NCBI GenBank assembly: GCA_016284045.1
Contig: JAEEOB010000016.1
Location: 1-54,125, forward strand
DNA: 54,125 nucleotides
DNA from: Bacteroidaceae bacterium
GTDB taxonomy: Bacteria > Bacteroidota > Bacteroidia > Bacteroidales > Bacteroidaceae
Reading direction: 5' to 3'
Positions 24,806 through 34,007 of the stretch are shown here, piece after piece. The position numbers and the translations under genes were made by a program. Each line of letters begins with the position of its first letter. Positions within the stretch are counted from its first letter, which is position 1. The notes below the pieces were generated by a model. It did not search any database, was not told the origin of the DNA, and saw only the letters and a program-made list of their open reading frames with translations.

Positions 24806-26065
24806 ATGTTACAGCGTATAAGAAACATAAAAGTGATTCTCGTGGCAGTGGCAATTATCATTGCCATTGCTTCGCTCCTTACTTCACATCTTCTTACACG
24901 TGACTTGCAGATCGAGGAGACCAAAAGCGTCGAAGTATGGGCAGAAGCAATGCGATCTCTCAATAACGCGGACGAAAATACCGACCTTAATCTAGTCCTA
25001 AAAGTAATCAACGGAAACAACACCATACCTGTCATCGTCATGGATCAGAACGGTATGGTACAGACCCACAGAAATATCAACAAGACTTTCCAACTGGATG
25101 AGGACTCACTTGCTTACCTACAGAATCTGGCGGAAAACATGAAGAGGGACGGGAATGTTATCAAAATTTATCTCAATATGCCTGACGACAACGAACAACA
25201 ACTGCAAAACGAGGAAATCAGTAATTTTGTTGATTCGGCTAAAGAACAGGCGACATCTGTTACAGTTATCAACCCGCAACAACAACAGCAGGGAGACTTC
25301 CTGGAGATTTGCTACGACGAGTCTGTCATGCTCAAAAGGCTTGCTGTTTATCCTTATATTCAGCTTGCAGTAGTTATTATTTTCGTTGTCATCGCAATTT
25401 TTGCGCTCTTCTCTATGATGAAATCCGAACAGAATAAGGTATGGGTTGGACTTTCAAAGGAAACGGCACATCAGCTCGGAACGCCTATCTCGTCGCTCAT
25501 GGCATGGTCAACGGTCCTCAAAGAGGCATATCCCGATGACGAACTGCTTCCGGAAATGGAAAAAGATGTAAAACGTCTTGAAAGGATAGCAGAGAGATTC
25601 TCAAAAATTGGTTCTGTACCTGAACCAAAACCTGAAGATGTTTGCGAAATCATGAACAGGGTTGTAGATTACATGGATAGAAGAACATCTAACAAGGTGA
25701 AAATCACATGCCATGTACCAGATGAACCTGTCATTGTCAACCTCGTGGCATCCCTCTTTGAATGGGTTGGCGAAAATCTGTGTAAGAATGCTGTCGATGC
25801 CATGGCAGGAACAGGAAAAATCGATATTTTTGTCAAGGAAAAACAATACCAGGTCGATATTGAATTTGTTGATACAGGGAAAGGCATTCCTAAAAATAAT
25901 TTTAAAACTGTATTCAAACCGGGATTCACCACTAAGGAAAGAGGGTGGGGACTCGGACTCTCTCTTGCTAAGAGAATTATTGAAGAATACCATAACGGGA
26001 AGATTTTTGTGAAATCATCCGAAATCGGAGTGGGCACCACTTTTAAAATCGAATTGCCAAAATGA
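24806..26065 (+). CDS. membrane sensor histidine kinase
   Basis: 419-aa sensor kinase. One transmembrane helix near the N-terminus (VILVAVAIIIAIASLLTSHLL) and a second at about residues 192-212 (IQLAVVIIFVVIAIFALF) flank a periplasmic sensor region with a Gln-rich patch. The dimerisation/phosphoacceptor helix has ETAHQLGTPISSLMAW (His box). The ATPase domain has GENLCKNAVDAM (N box), DTGKGIP (G1) and GWGLGLSLAKRII (G2). There is no HAMP domain. No response regulator is adjacent, so it is an orphan within this window. The start was taken at the ATG 24806; upstream codons read through repeat DNA. Its stimulus is unknown. Confidence 0.88.
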   Translation: MLQRIRNIKVILVAVAIIIAIASLLTSHLLTRDLQIEETKSVEVWAEAMRSLNNADENTDLNLVLKVINGNNTIPVIVMDQNGMVQTHRNINKTFQLDEDSLAYLQNLAENMKRDGNVIKIYLNMPDDNEQQLQNEEISNFVDSAKEQATSVTVINPQQQQQGDFLEICYDESVMLKRLAVYPYIQLAVVIIFVVIAIFALFSMMKSEQNKVWVGLSKETAHQLGTPISSLMAWSTVLKEAYPDDELLPEMEKDVKRLERIAERFSKIGSVPEPKPEDVCEIMNRVVDYMDRRTSNKVKITCHVPDEPVIVNLVASLFEWVGENLCKNAVDAMAGTGKIDIFVKEKQYQVDIEFVDTGKGIPKNNFKTVFKPGFTTKERGWGLGLSLAKRIIEEYHNGKIFVKSSEIGVGTTFKIELPK

Positions 26066-26162
26066 CTGCCTCTTTTTGCAAAAAAAAATCAAAAAAACAA
26101 TAAAATAAGACCTTTTAATTAAGAATTAACTGCCTTTTTTAGCTCGTTTAAGATTTTATTTG

Positions 26163-26170
26163 TAAATTTG
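26163..26170 (+). promoter_or_regulatory. -7 element (TAAATTTG) of the DUF177-rpmF operon
   Basis: TAAATTTG matches TAnnTTTG and lies 36 bp before the ATG of the DUF177 gene. The -33 region is T-rich but has no clear TTTG. Confidence 0.6.
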
Positions 26171-26205
26171 CATTTCAAAACTGAACTGCAAGTGAAATTC
26201 TTTGG

Positions 26206-26775
26206 ATGACACTGATGGATAATAAACATCTCTTTGTTGAACTTAATGACCCCTGCATTATGGGAAAAACGTTCAATGTGGAATTACACGATGAAGTATT
26301 CCAAGAGATGGGAGGTTATATTAATAAAGGAAACATCATTGCTAAGGCCGTTTGTAGAAAGGCAACACATCAGGAATTCACTTTTGCTATTCATGCTGAA
26401 GGTAACGTTTTCACTCCATGCGACAGATGTCTTGAGGATGTCGATTTGCGGATTGACATTGACAATGTACTGAATGTCATTATCGGAGATGAAGACGATG
26501 ACGAGGGGGATGTTTTGATGGTCTCTAAAGTAAAACCTAAATTCGACCTTACGTCCCTCGTATATCAATTTGTAGCTCTGAGTCTGCCAATCAGGAGAGT
26601 ACACCAACCTGGTATGTGTAACGAAACGATGATGGCTGCTTTCATGTCTCATCAAGTCGCCCGAAGCGAAGAGGAAGCAGACGAAGAACCTGCAAAATTG
26701 CCATCTGGGAATTTATCGGCTAAAGAAAACGTCGATCATAGATGGGATAAATTAAAACAATTATTAAACAAATAA
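26206..26775 (+). CDS. DUF177 (YceD-like) protein
   Basis: 189-aa protein of the DUF177/YceD family, commonly encoded directly before rpmF in bacteria. In plants and E. coli a role in 23S rRNA accumulation has been reported. Visible signatures are the central CDRCLEDVD motif (about residues 67-75) and the following acidic strand IGDEDDDEGD. The C-terminal DHRWDKLKQLLNK is also typical. A second in-frame ATG at 26215 could be the start. It is 12 bp from rpmF, which fits an operon and a ribosome-assembly role. Confidence 0.88.
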   Translation: MTLMDNKHLFVELNDPCIMGKTFNVELHDEVFQEMGGYINKGNIIAKAVCRKATHQEFTFAIHAEGNVFTPCDRCLEDVDLRIDIDNVLNVIIGDEDDDEGDVLMVSKVKPKFDLTSLVYQFVALSLPIRRVHQPGMCNETMMAAFMSHQVARSEEEADEEPAKLPSGNLSAKENVDHRWDKLKQLLNK

Positions 26776-26787
26776 ATTTTTTGGAAA

Positions 26788-26973
26788 ATGGCACATCCTA
26801 GACGAAGACAATCTAAGACGAGAACTCGTAAAAGAAGAACTCATGACGGAGCTGTTGCTCCAACATTGGCTGTTTGCCCTAATTGCGGCGCATTCTATGT
26901 GTACCACACCGTCTGTGGGGCATGTGGATACTACAGAGGAAAAGTTGCTGTCGAAGGCAAAGATGCAATTTAA
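26788..26973 (+). CDS. rpmF: 50S ribosomal protein L32
   Basis: 61-aa ribosomal protein. It starts MAHPRRRQSKTRTRKRRTHD and carries the zinc-ribbon cysteines CPNC and CGAC (Cys30, Cys33, Cys43, Cys46), so it is the Cys-containing, zinc-binding form. It is full length, in an operon with DUF177. In many bacteria plsX and fabH follow; here fabH follows after a 430-bp gap occupied by a terminator-like hairpin and a MITE-like element. Confidence 0.97.
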   Translation: MAHPRRRQSKTRTRKRRTHDGAVAPTLAVCPNCGAFYVYHTVCGACGYYRGKVAVEGKDAI

Positions 26974-26992
26974 AACATGGTATGAGTTTTAT

Positions 26993-27040
26993 GGAATACG
27001 AGACAAGACTTGTTTTGTTTCGTATTTCATTTTCTTTTTT
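26993..27040 (+). terminator. terminator-like hairpin after rpmF
   Basis: GGAATACGAGACAAG pairs with the complementary TTTGTTTCGTATTTC stretch (ending about 27028), with one G-T mismatch, and the T-rich TTTTCTTTTTTC follows. The rest of the 430-bp gap to fabH is the MITE at 27065, A/T-rich spacer and a CTTCTC-type tract at 27309-27333. Confidence 0.65.
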
Positions 27041-27064
27041 CTACTTTTCAATTAGCAATAACTA

Positions 27065-27246
27065 AGTAACAGTGAAAAAATAAGTTAGGAAAATTTATCT
27101 TGGATTTTTGAGCTTTTTTCAGTTGGTCTGAGGGTGTGATGCGGCCATCATGACCGATGAACAGCTGGAAAAGAGTCAAAAAGATAAGTTTATATCTTGA
27201 ATGATTGCCTGACATTAAATTTACTAAGTTATTTTTTTCTGTTGCT
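27065..27246. mobile_element. MITE-like palindromic element, copy 1
   Basis: 182 bp bounded by AGTAACAG and CTGTTGCT, which are imperfect inverted repeats. The similarity extends inward (GTGAAAAAATAAGTTAGG against the complement of TAAGTTATTTTTTTCTG). The interior is also self-complementary: TTTTTGAGCTTTTTTCAG matches the complement of the CTGGAAAAGAGTCAAAAA stretch. No coding potential is evident. It is about 85% identical by eye to 32375-32558. This size, structure and copy number fit a miniature inverted-repeat transposable element. A fully helical RNA is an alternative. Confidence 0.75.
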
Positions 27247-27403
27247 ATAATAAACAGGTTTGATTTCTTTAATAAGGCAAAGATGAAAGAGATTTTGTAA
27301 GCCAGACATTCTTCTCTTTTTCTTGTCTTCTTTAAAAAATCTAACAACTTGTTTTTTTACGATTACTAAAGTCTCAAACATAAGAACGTTCGTTCAACTA
27401 AAT

Positions 27404-28423
27404 ATGGAAAAAATTAATGCCGTCATCACAGGAGTTGGAGGATACGTACCCCAGTATATTCTCGACAATGACGAAATGTCTAAAATCGTCGATACATCCG
27501 ATGAGTGGATTATGGAGCGTATCGGAGTGAAAACCAGGCATATTCTTAAGGACGAGGAAAGAAACGGAGCAGGAGTATCTTACATGATGACAAAAGCAGT
27601 GCAAGAACTCTTGCAGAAAACACAAATCGACCCGGATTCCGTTGAGGCTGTTATCTGCGCTACATCAACACCTGATTATGTGCTGCCTTCAACTGCATCG
27701 CTCGTTATCGGTAATGTCGGACTGAAGAATGCATTCGGATTCGACATGGAGGCCGCGTGTGCAGGATTCCTTTATGCCATGGAAATGGGTGCTGGGTTGA
27801 TTGCCAGTGGAAGATTCAAGAGAATCATTCTTTGTGGAGGTGATTTCCTGTCGGCTATCACCAACTACGAGGATAGAACTACTTGCCCTATCTTCGGAGA
27901 CGGAGCTGCATGTGTACTCATGGAGGCTACTACAGAAAACTATGGACTTATTGACAGCTATCTCAGAACCAATAGCCACTACGACCCGCTGCATGTGGCC
28001 GATGGAGGTACAGCTAACGGATTCCAGCAGGAGACCGATAAACCTAGAAGAAGAATGATTTATCAGGAAGGAAGATTCGTCTTCAAACATGCTGTTACAA
28101 ATATGTCTGATGCTGTGGAGTATATTGCTAAGAAACATCACCTCACGAACGAAGATATCGCATGGATTGTTCCACATCAGGCGAACATTCGTATTGAGGA
28201 AGCTGTAGCTAGACGTATCGATGTCCCTAAAGAAAAGGTCATGATTAATATTGAGAGAGTGGCTAACACATCTGCTGGAACGCTTCCTCTATGCCTTTGG
28301 GAGTATGAAAAACAACTCAAAAAAGGTGACAAACTCATTTTCACTGCTTTCGGAGCCGGATTCTCATGGGGGGCATCATATATGATATGGGGATACGACG
28401 GAAGTAAATTCAATAAAGATTAA
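27404..28423 (+). CDS. fabH: 3-oxoacyl-[acyl-carrier-protein] synthase III
   Basis: Starts fatty-acid synthesis by condensing acyl-CoA with malonyl-ACP. The start is the ATG at 27404, giving MEKINAVITGVGGYVP and 339 aa. The catalytic triad is visible: Cys119 in MEAACAGFLYAM, His in VPHQANIRI, and Asn in RVANTSAGTLPL. The last replaces the more usual NTSAAS. STPDYVLPSTA is also typical. A palindrome GAACGTTC lies just upstream (27384-27391). The usual plsX partner is absent from this spot. It is followed by a hairpin at 28453. Confidence 0.95.
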   Translation: MEKINAVITGVGGYVPQYILDNDEMSKIVDTSDEWIMERIGVKTRHILKDEERNGAGVSYMMTKAVQELLQKTQIDPDSVEAVICATSTPDYVLPSTASLVIGNVGLKNAFGFDMEAACAGFLYAMEMGAGLIASGRFKRIILCGGDFLSAITNYEDRTTCPIFGDGAACVLMEATTENYGLIDSYLRTNSHYDPLHVADGGTANGFQQETDKPRRRMIYQEGRFVFKHAVTNMSDAVEYIAKKHHLTNEDIAWIVPHQANIRIEEAVARRIDVPKEKVMINIERVANTSAGTLPLCLWEYEKQLKKGDKLIFTAFGAGFSWGASYMIWGYDGSKFNKD

Positions 28424-28452
28424 GTTTTTTCCTTATCGTTTACCGCGGAATT

Positions 28453-28511
28453 CGCGGATTTACGCAGTTTCTTTGCAGAATCCGTGTAAATCCACGATTT
28501 CCGTTTTTATT
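28453..28511 (+). terminator. possible terminator of fabH
   Basis: CGCGGATTTACGC (28453-28465) and GTGTAAATCCACG (28484-28496) form a 13-bp stem with two mismatches and an 18-nt loop, followed by ATTTCCGTTTTTATTTTC. The wording also resembles dispersed intergenic repeats of this group. Confidence 0.45.
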
Positions 28512-28528
28512 TTCTCACTCACTTCAAA

Positions 28529-28611
28529 TTTTACTCCCACTTTTACTCCCACTTTTACTCCCACTTTTACTCCCACTTTTACTCCCACTTTTACTCCCAC
28601 TTTTACTCCCA
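28529..28611. repeat. 12-bp minisatellite (TTTTACTCCCAC), about 6.9 copies, abutting era
   Basis: Six perfect units of TTTTACTCCCAC run from 28529 to 28600 and a partial seventh ends at about 28611, ten bases before the era ATG. On the other strand it reads as an artificial Ser-Gly-Ser-Lys repeat. A degenerate relative (TTTTACTCCCAGTTC and so on) lies upstream of mrcA at about 14678-14714. Confidence 0.92.
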
Positions 28612-28620
28612 AGAATAACT

Positions 28621-29502
28621 ATGCATAAATCTGGTTTCGTTAATATTGTCGGGAATCCAAATGTCGGTAAATCTACTCTTATGAACTTGTTTGTAGGAGA
28701 ACGGATTTCTATTGCCACTTTCAAGGCTCAGACTACAAGACATAGAATCATGGGTATTCTCAACGATGAGGAATGCCAAATCGTTTTTAGCGACACTCCC
28801 GGAGTGCTGAAACCCAACTACAAGCTACAGCAGTCAATGAGAAATTTCTCCGAGAGTGCGCTTGTTGATGCTGATGTGCTTGTTTATGTCACCGACCCAA
28901 TTGAGAAAACCGACAAAAACGAGGATTTCATCGAAAAAGTTGCCAAGATGGAAGTGCCGGTTCTCGTGCTTATTAACAAAATAGACCTTATTGATGAGAA
29001 AAAATTAATCGAGTTGGTCGATATCTGGCACAAACGCCTTCCCAAGGCGGAAATTGTCCCTGTGGCTGCTTTGGCGAAATTCAATGTCGAACCGGTCCTG
29101 AAAAGAATTAAAGAACTTCTTCCCGAGAGTCCCCCCTTCTTTGAGAAAGATCAGCTTACCGACAAACCTGCCAGATTTTTTGTCAGCGAAATCATAAGAG
29201 AAAAGATATTACTTTATTATGATAAGGAAATACCCTATTCTGTTGAAGTCGGTGTCGAGGCGTTTAAGGAAGACGACAAGCATATACATATCAATGCCGT
29301 CATTTATGTTGAAAGGGAGTCACAGAAAGGGATTATCATCGGACACCAGGGGAAAGCCCTCAAGAAAGTTATGACGGAAGCCAGAAAATCGCTCGAGAAA
29401 TTCTTTGGAAAATCAATTTTTATCGAAACTTTTGTCAAGGTGGATAAGGACTGGAGAAACTCCGACAAGGAGCTTAACCTCTTCGGATATAACCCCGAAT
29501 AA
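28621..29502 (+). CDS. era: GTPase Era
   Basis: Essential GTPase that binds 16S rRNA and helps mature the 30S subunit. The G domain has [14 protein letters not shown] (G1), TTRHRIMGI (G2), FSDTPGVLKP (G3) and NKIDLI (G4). The C-terminal KH domain has GIIIGHQGKALKKVMTEAR. At 293 aa it is standard. The leader is an unusual minisatellite directly before the start. The closely related GTPase gene der follows 89 bp later. Confidence 0.96.
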   Translation: MHKSGFVNIVGNPNVGKSTLMNLFVGERISIATFKAQTTRHRIMGILNDEECQIVFSDTPGVLKPNYKLQQSMRNFSESALVDADVLVYVTDPIEKTDKNEDFIEKVAKMEVPVLVLINKIDLIDEKKLIELVDIWHKRLPKAEIVPVAALAKFNVEPVLKRIKELLPESPPFFEKDQLTDKPARFFVSEIIREKILLYYDKEIPYSVEVGVEAFKEDDKHIHINAVIYVERESQKGIIIGHQGKALKKVMTEARKSLEKFFGKSIFIETFVKVDKDWRNSDKELNLFGYNPE

Positions 29503-29591
29503 TAATATCTCATCGTCGTTTTCTCTTCTCATCTCATCATCTTCTCGTCATCATAAGTAAATTCACTTTTCACTATTCACTTTAAATAATT

Positions 29592-30905
29592 ATGGGTAAT
29601 TTAGTTGCTATTGTCGGAAGGCCTAATGTCGGAAAATCAACACTCTTCAACAGGCTTACAAAGACAAGACATGCCATTGTCAGTGAAGAAGCGGGTACTA
29701 CCAGAGACCGGCAATATGGTAAATGCGAATGGGGAAATAAGGAGTTCTCCGTAGTCGATACCGGGGGATGGGTCGTTAATTCCGATGATGTCTTCGAAGA
29801 GGAAATCAGAAAGCAGGTACTTGTGGCTATTGAGGAGTGTGATGTTATTCTTTTTCTCGTTGATGTGAAAACAGGAGTCACTGATCTTGATATGCAGGTG
29901 GCACAGATTTTAAGAAAATCTAAACTGCCCGTTTTTCTCTGCTGCAACAAGGTCGATTCGAATGAGCTGAGATATGATGCGGCTGAATTCTATGGGCTTG
30001 GACTTGGAGAGATTTATTGTATCTCTGCACTGACGGGTAGTGGTACTGGTGATTTACTCGACCAGATTGTTGATTCATTTACTAAGGAAATGAACGAGGT
30101 CATCGAAGAGGATATTCCTAGGATTGCTGTTGTCGGAAGGCCTAATGTCGGAAAGTCATCCCTTATCAATGCATTCCTTAACGACGACAGAAATGTTGTC
30201 ACTGACATCGCTGGAACCACCAGGGATTCTATCTATACTAAATACGATAAGTTCGGATTTAATTTCTATCTTGTTGATACTGCAGGGATAAGAAAGAAAC
30301 ACAAGGTCACGGAAGACCTTGAGTACTATTCCGTTATGAGGTCGATTAGAGCAATTGAAAATGCGGATGTCTGTGTGCTGATGATTGATGCCACAAGAGG
30401 CATTGAGGCTCAGGATATCAATATTTTCCAGGTTATTCAGAAAAACCAGAAAGGAATGCTTGTCGTTGTTAATAAGTGGGATATCGTGGAAGATAAAGAT
30501 ACGGCTTCCATTAAGTTTTTTGAAAAGGCGATAAAAGAAAGAATGGCACCATTCAACGACTTTAATATCATCTTTGCATCAGCACTGACAAAGCAGCGCA
30601 TTTTCAGGGTACTGGAAGAGGCACAGAAAGTGTATCAGAACAGAACAAACAAGGTTTCTACCGCTAAGCTCAACGAGGTGATGCTGCCCATCATCGAGGC
30701 CACACCACCACCGGCTATCAAGGGAAAATACATCAAAATCAAATATTGTATGCAGATTCCCAATACGAGAGTACCCTCATTTGTCTTTTATGCTAATCTA
30801 CCTCAGTATGTTAAAGACCCTTACAAGCGGTTTCTCGAAAACCAGATTCGACAACATTGGAATTTTAAAGGAACACCCGTCAATATATATGTGCGACAGA
30901 AATAA
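29592..30905 (+). CDS. der: GTPase Der (EngA)
   Basis: Tandem-GTPase ribosome-assembly factor for the 50S subunit. G domain 1 has [14 protein letters not shown] and VDTGGWV, and domain 2 has [14 protein letters not shown] and VDTAGIRKK, with NKVD and NKWD recognition motifs. The C-terminal KH-like domain spans about residues 350-437 ([15 protein letters not shown]). At 437 aa it is full length. The start is the ATG after a TTCACTATTCAC repeat leader. A lipoprotein gene follows by 4 bp and is probably cotranscribed. Confidence 0.97.
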   Translation: MGNLVAIVGRPNVGKSTLFNRLTKTRHAIVSEEAGTTRDRQYGKCEWGNKEFSVVDTGGWVVNSDDVFEEEIRKQVLVAIEECDVILFLVDVKTGVTDLDMQVAQILRKSKLPVFLCCNKVDSNELRYDAAEFYGLGLGEIYCISALTGSGTGDLLDQIVDSFTKEMNEVIEEDIPRIAVVGRPNVGKSSLINAFLNDDRNVVTDIAGTTRDSIYTKYDKFGFNFYLVDTAGIRKKHKVTEDLEYYSVMRSIRAIENADVCVLMIDATRGIEAQDINIFQVIQKNQKGMLVVVNKWDIVEDKDTASIKFFEKAIKERMAPFNDFNIIFASALTKQRIFRVLEEAQKVYQNRTNKVSTAKLNEVMLPIIEATPPPAIKGKYIKIKYCMQIPNTRVPSFVFYANLPQYVKDPYKRFLENQIRQHWNFKGTPVNIYVRQK

Positions 30906-30909
30906 GGGC

Positions 30910-31293
30910 ATGAAATGTGTGATTGGGCTATTGTTCACCATCCTTCTGTTATCGTGTGGAAAATCTCAGAATGATGATAAAATATGTGAACAGTGGGATG
31001 TGCTCAATAAAGCACTCACGGCATTGTATAATGAGCAATTCAGCACTTATCTCTCTTTTCTGGATTCTGCTCAGGTTGAATCGCAAGATAAAATGTTGAT
31101 TCTTAATGTGCTAAAACAAAAATACACAAAAACTGACTCAACGCAGATTCCTAAGTTGGTCTTCTCTAAAGTCAATCTCATAAATACTGATTCTGCTGAC
31201 ATCTATTATACTGAAATCTATAGCAACGACACTGTCTATGAGATGCAAAAGATGAGACGATCTAACGGCAAGTGGAAATTACTTATCTTCTAA
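30910..31293 (+). CDS. small lipoprotein, unrecognised
   Basis: 127-aa protein starting at the ATG 30910, which is 4 bp after the der stop. The first residues form a lipoprotein signal (VIGLLFTILLLSC, Cys at about residue 16), so the mature protein is membrane-anchored in the envelope. The remainder has a helical N-half (WDVLNKALTALYNEQFSTYL) and a beta-rich C-half (DIYYTEIYSNDTVYEM, then RRSNGKWKLLIF). This layout recalls NTF2-like lipoproteins, which is inference only. An in-frame extension to 30781 overlaps der and is less likely. Confidence 0.75.
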   Translation: MKCVIGLLFTILLLSCGKSQNDDKICEQWDVLNKALTALYNEQFSTYLSFLDSAQVESQDKMLILNVLKQKYTKTDSTQIPKLVFSKVNLINTDSADIYYTEIYSNDTVYEMQKMRRSNGKWKLLIF

Positions 31294-31395
31294 CCATGCA
31301 TTAACTCTCCTTTCCTTTAACTATCGTCCATTTTGAATCCATCTTTAATTCAACTTTTACTTCCCTAATAACTTCCATTTTAAACCCCTTTTATT

Positions 31396-32376
31396 ATGGC
31401 TGAAATTAAATGTATTGGAATCGTAACGTCCGGAAATGACGCTCCTGGAATGAATGCTGCAGTCAGGGCGGTCACTCGTTCTGCTATCTATAACGGTTTC
31501 AGAGTGAAAGCCGTTTTCAGAGGATATAAAGGACTCATCGATGGAGACATTCATGAGTTTAAAACTCAGAATGTCAGTAGCATCATACATCATGGAGGCA
31601 CTATCCTCAAATCATCTCCTAGTAAAGATTTCCGTTCTGAAGAAGGGCGTAAGAAAGCGTTCGAGAACATGAAGAATGAGGAAATCGATGCCCTGATTGT
31701 TATTGGAGGAGATGGATCTATCACTGGAGCAAGAATTTTTGCACAGGAATATGACATTCCATGTATTGGAATACCGGCTACTATTGATAACAATCTTTTT
31801 GGTACTGACACCACAATTGGTTACGATACAGCTCTCAACACCATTATGGAATGTGTGGATAAAATAAGAGATACGGCTACATCTCATGAACGGCTATTCT
31901 TCGTTGAAGTCATGGGAGACGATGCGGGCTTCTTGGCTCTTAACGGGGCAATTGCATCAGGATGTGAGGAAGCTATCATACCATCTGTTATGACAAGCGA
32001 AGAGAAACTTACCAATTTCATTCATAACGGACTCAGAAAAACCAAGTCAAGTAGCATCGTGCTTGTGGCTGCTAACGAAAACGATGGAGGGGCGATTCAT
32101 TGGGCTGAGGTCGTAAAAAACAAATACCCGGAAATTGATGTCAGAATTTCTATTCTTGGACACCTCCAGAGAGGTGGTACACCTACGGCGCACGACAGAA
32201 TTATTGCAAGCAGAATGGGATCGGCTAGCATTGAGGCGCTCAAAAAGGGACTGCGAAATGTTATGATTGGAATTGACAACGATGACATTGTACATGTGCC
32301 CTTCTCTAAAGTAATCAGAGAAAACAGGAGAATCGATCACGACCTGCTCGATATCCTGCACAACATCTCAATTTAG
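31396..32376 (+). CDS. pfkA: 6-phosphofructokinase homologue with degenerate active site
   Basis: 326-aa member of the phosphofructokinase A family. The fold signatures are intact: [12 protein letters not shown] (Asp106), TIDNN with the catalytic base Asp131, [16 protein letters not shown] (Arg166), and GHLQRGG. Compared with E. coli PfkA, several ligand residues differ: Gly11 is Asn14 (SGNDAPG), Arg72 is Pro75, Asp129 is Asn133, Arg171 is Asp175, and Glu222 is Ala226. The allosteric Glu187 is Ser197. ATP and fructose-6-phosphate binding are probably altered. It may be a non-canonical or regulatory paralogue, and another pfk gene should exist elsewhere. The TAG stop overlaps the border of the second MITE-like element. 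Confidence 0.85.
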   Translation: MAEIKCIGIVTSGNDAPGMNAAVRAVTRSAIYNGFRVKAVFRGYKGLIDGDIHEFKTQNVSSIIHHGGTILKSSPSKDFRSEEGRKKAFENMKNEEIDALIVIGGDGSITGARIFAQEYDIPCIGIPATIDNNLFGTDTTIGYDTALNTIMECVDKIRDTATSHERLFFVEVMGDDAGFLALNGAIASGCEEAIIPSVMTSEEKLTNFIHNGLRKTKSSSIVLVAANENDGGAIHWAEVVKNKYPEIDVRISILGHLQRGGTPTAHDRIIASRMGSASIEALKKGLRNVMIGIDNDDIVHVPFSKVIRENRRIDHDLLDILHNISI

Positions 32377-32558
32377 TAATAGTGAAAAAATAAGTTGGGA
32401 AATTTTATCTTTAATTTTTGAGCTATTTTTCAGTTGGTTAGAGGGAGTGATGAGGGCATCATGACCGATGAACAGCTGGAAAAGAGCCAAAAAGATAAGT
32501 TTAAATCCTGAATGATTGCCTGACATTAAATTTACTAAGTTTTTATTTTACTGTTGCT
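32375..32558. mobile_element. MITE-like palindromic element, copy 2
   Basis: 184 bp bounded by AGTAATAG and CTGTTGCT, with the same inner palindrome as copy 1 (GATGAACAGCTGGAAAAGAG is shared exactly). Its first bases overlap the TAG stop of the pfkA homologue, so insertion happened at or next to the stop without changing the protein length expected for the family. The rest of the 480-bp gap to serC contains a CTTCTCGTCTCG-type tract (32635-32669) and the serC promoter. Confidence 0.78.
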
Positions 32559-32772
32559 TAGTGAGATTGAACTAATGCCACTATTTAGTGACTTACTTTT
32601 TGTGTAACCCCATTCAGATAAATAAAACTATAATCTCGTCTTCTTCTCGTCTCGTATTCTTCTCTTTATCAAATTCGTTTCTGATTTATTTAAACGATTA
32701 TTAAATCGTATATAGTAAAATGTGAATTTAGTTGTCTTTTTTACACTTATTTCCACTTTTCTATGACATTTG

Positions 32773-32804
32773 TTTGCTAAACACATAAAAAATGTGTAAA
32801 TTTG
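32773..32804 (+). promoter_or_regulatory. promoter of serC (TTTG, 20 bp, TAAATTTG)
   Basis: TTTG at 32773-32776 and TAAATTTG at 32797-32804 are 20 bp apart, the expected -33/-7 spacing. The leader to the ATG is about 45 nt. Confidence 0.7.
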
Positions 32805-32856
32805 CATTCTATTTGAGAAAGATTGATTTTTAGATTTATAATTATAACAAATTAAA

Positions 32857-33924
32857 ATGAAAAAGTACAATTTCAACGCAGGACCTTCCATTCTCCCGAG
32901 AGAGGTTATTGAAGCGACTGCGAATGCTTGTTTGGATTTTAATGGTTCAGGTCTTTCGCTTATGGAAATCAGCCATAGAGCTAAAGACTTTCAGCCAGTG
33001 GTTGATGAGGCTGTAGCACTTTTTAAGGAGTTGCTCGATATTCCACAAGGATATGCAGTCATTTTCCTTGGAGGGGGAGCAAGTCTTCAGTTCTGCCAGG
33101 TGCCTTACAATTTTCTCGAGAAGAAAGCTGCTTATCTCAACACCGGTGTCTGGGCTAAGAAAGCTATCAAGGAGGCAAAACTTTTTGGAGAGGTTGTTGA
33201 GGTAGCATCATCTGCTGAGGCTACTTACACTTATATTCCGAAAAAATTTGACATTCCAGCTGATGCTGACTATCTCCATATCACCACGAACAACACAATC
33301 TATGGAACCGAGATCAGAAAAGAAATTGACTCTCCTGTTCCCCTGATTGCAGATATGTCTTCAGATATTTTCTCAAGACCTATTGATATCAGCAAGTACA
33401 ACTGTATTTACGGAGGAGCACAGAAAAACCTTTCTATGGCTGGTGTTACTTTTGTCATTGTTAAGGAAGATGCACTTGGAAAAGTTTCAAGACCTATACC
33501 AACTATGCTTGACTATCGTACTCACGTTGAGAAAGGGTCTATGTTCAACACTCCGCCTGTTGTGCCGATTTATTGTGCACTCCAGAATCTTAAGTGGATT
33601 AAGGCTCAGGGTGGTGTCGTAGCTATGGATAAGAGAGCTAATGAGCGTGCCAAGATTCTCTATGATGAGATTGACAGAAACAAGTTGTTCAGAGGTACTG
33701 TTCAGGCAGAGGACAGATCTGTCATGAACATCTGTTTCGTAATGAATGATGAGTATAAGGAGCTTGAGTCTGACTTTATGAAATTCGCCACGGAAAAGGG
33801 AATGGTTGGTGTGAAAGGACATCGTTCTGTAGGTGGATTCAGAGCATCATGCTACAACGCCATGTCTGTAGAAGGGGTGAAAGCCCTCATACAGGCTATG
33901 CAGGAATTTGAGAAGGCTCACTAA
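32857..33924 (+). CDS. serC: phosphoserine aminotransferase
   Basis: PLP enzyme converting 3-phosphohydroxypyruvate to phosphoserine, also used in vitamin B6 synthesis in some bacteria. It starts [16 protein letters not shown] and carries [24 protein letters not shown] and the PLP-lysine motif [16 protein letters not shown]. The C-terminus has [16 protein letters not shown]. At 355 aa it is full length. It is the first gene of serC-serA-DUF1015, with a well-placed promoter. Confidence 0.97.
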   Translation: MKKYNFNAGPSILPREVIEATANACLDFNGSGLSLMEISHRAKDFQPVVDEAVALFKELLDIPQGYAVIFLGGGASLQFCQVPYNFLEKKAAYLNTGVWAKKAIKEAKLFGEVVEVASSAEATYTYIPKKFDIPADADYLHITTNNTIYGTEIRKEIDSPVPLIADMSSDIFSRPIDISKYNCIYGGAQKNLSMAGVTFVIVKEDALGKVSRPIPTMLDYRTHVEKGSMFNTPPVVPIYCALQNLKWIKAQGGVVAMDKRANERAKILYDEIDRNKLFRGTVQAEDRSVMNICFVMNDEYKELESDFMKFATEKGMVGVKGHRSVGGFRASCYNAMSVEGVKALIQAMQEFEKAH

Positions 33925-34007
33925 TTTTGAAGAATATATTGTTTTGCGGTTATGCGGTCTGCGTGTAACCGCAAATACATTTAACTATAAATAAATCCAT
34001 AAGAGAC

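Noticed and set aside
27048-27347. 99-residue minus-strand frame between rpmF and fabH
   Set aside because: It reads through the MITE-like palindrome and a pyrimidine tract; the apparent protein is a by-product of the element.
26974-27403. Missing plsX between rpmF and fabH as evidence of a recent deletion
   Set aside because: Many Bacteroidota carry plsX elsewhere; nothing in the spacer resembles a plsX remnant.
28524-28724. A minus-strand frame encoding a perfect Ser-Gly-Ser-Lys repeat protein
   Set aside because: It is only the complement of the 12-bp minisatellite and the start of era; the repeat and the conserved G1 motif on the plus strand explain it fully.
30781-30909. N-terminal extension of the small lipoprotein into der
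   Set aside because: It would hide the lipoprotein signal and overlap the der C-terminus; the ATG at 30910 gives a proper signal and a 4-bp gap.
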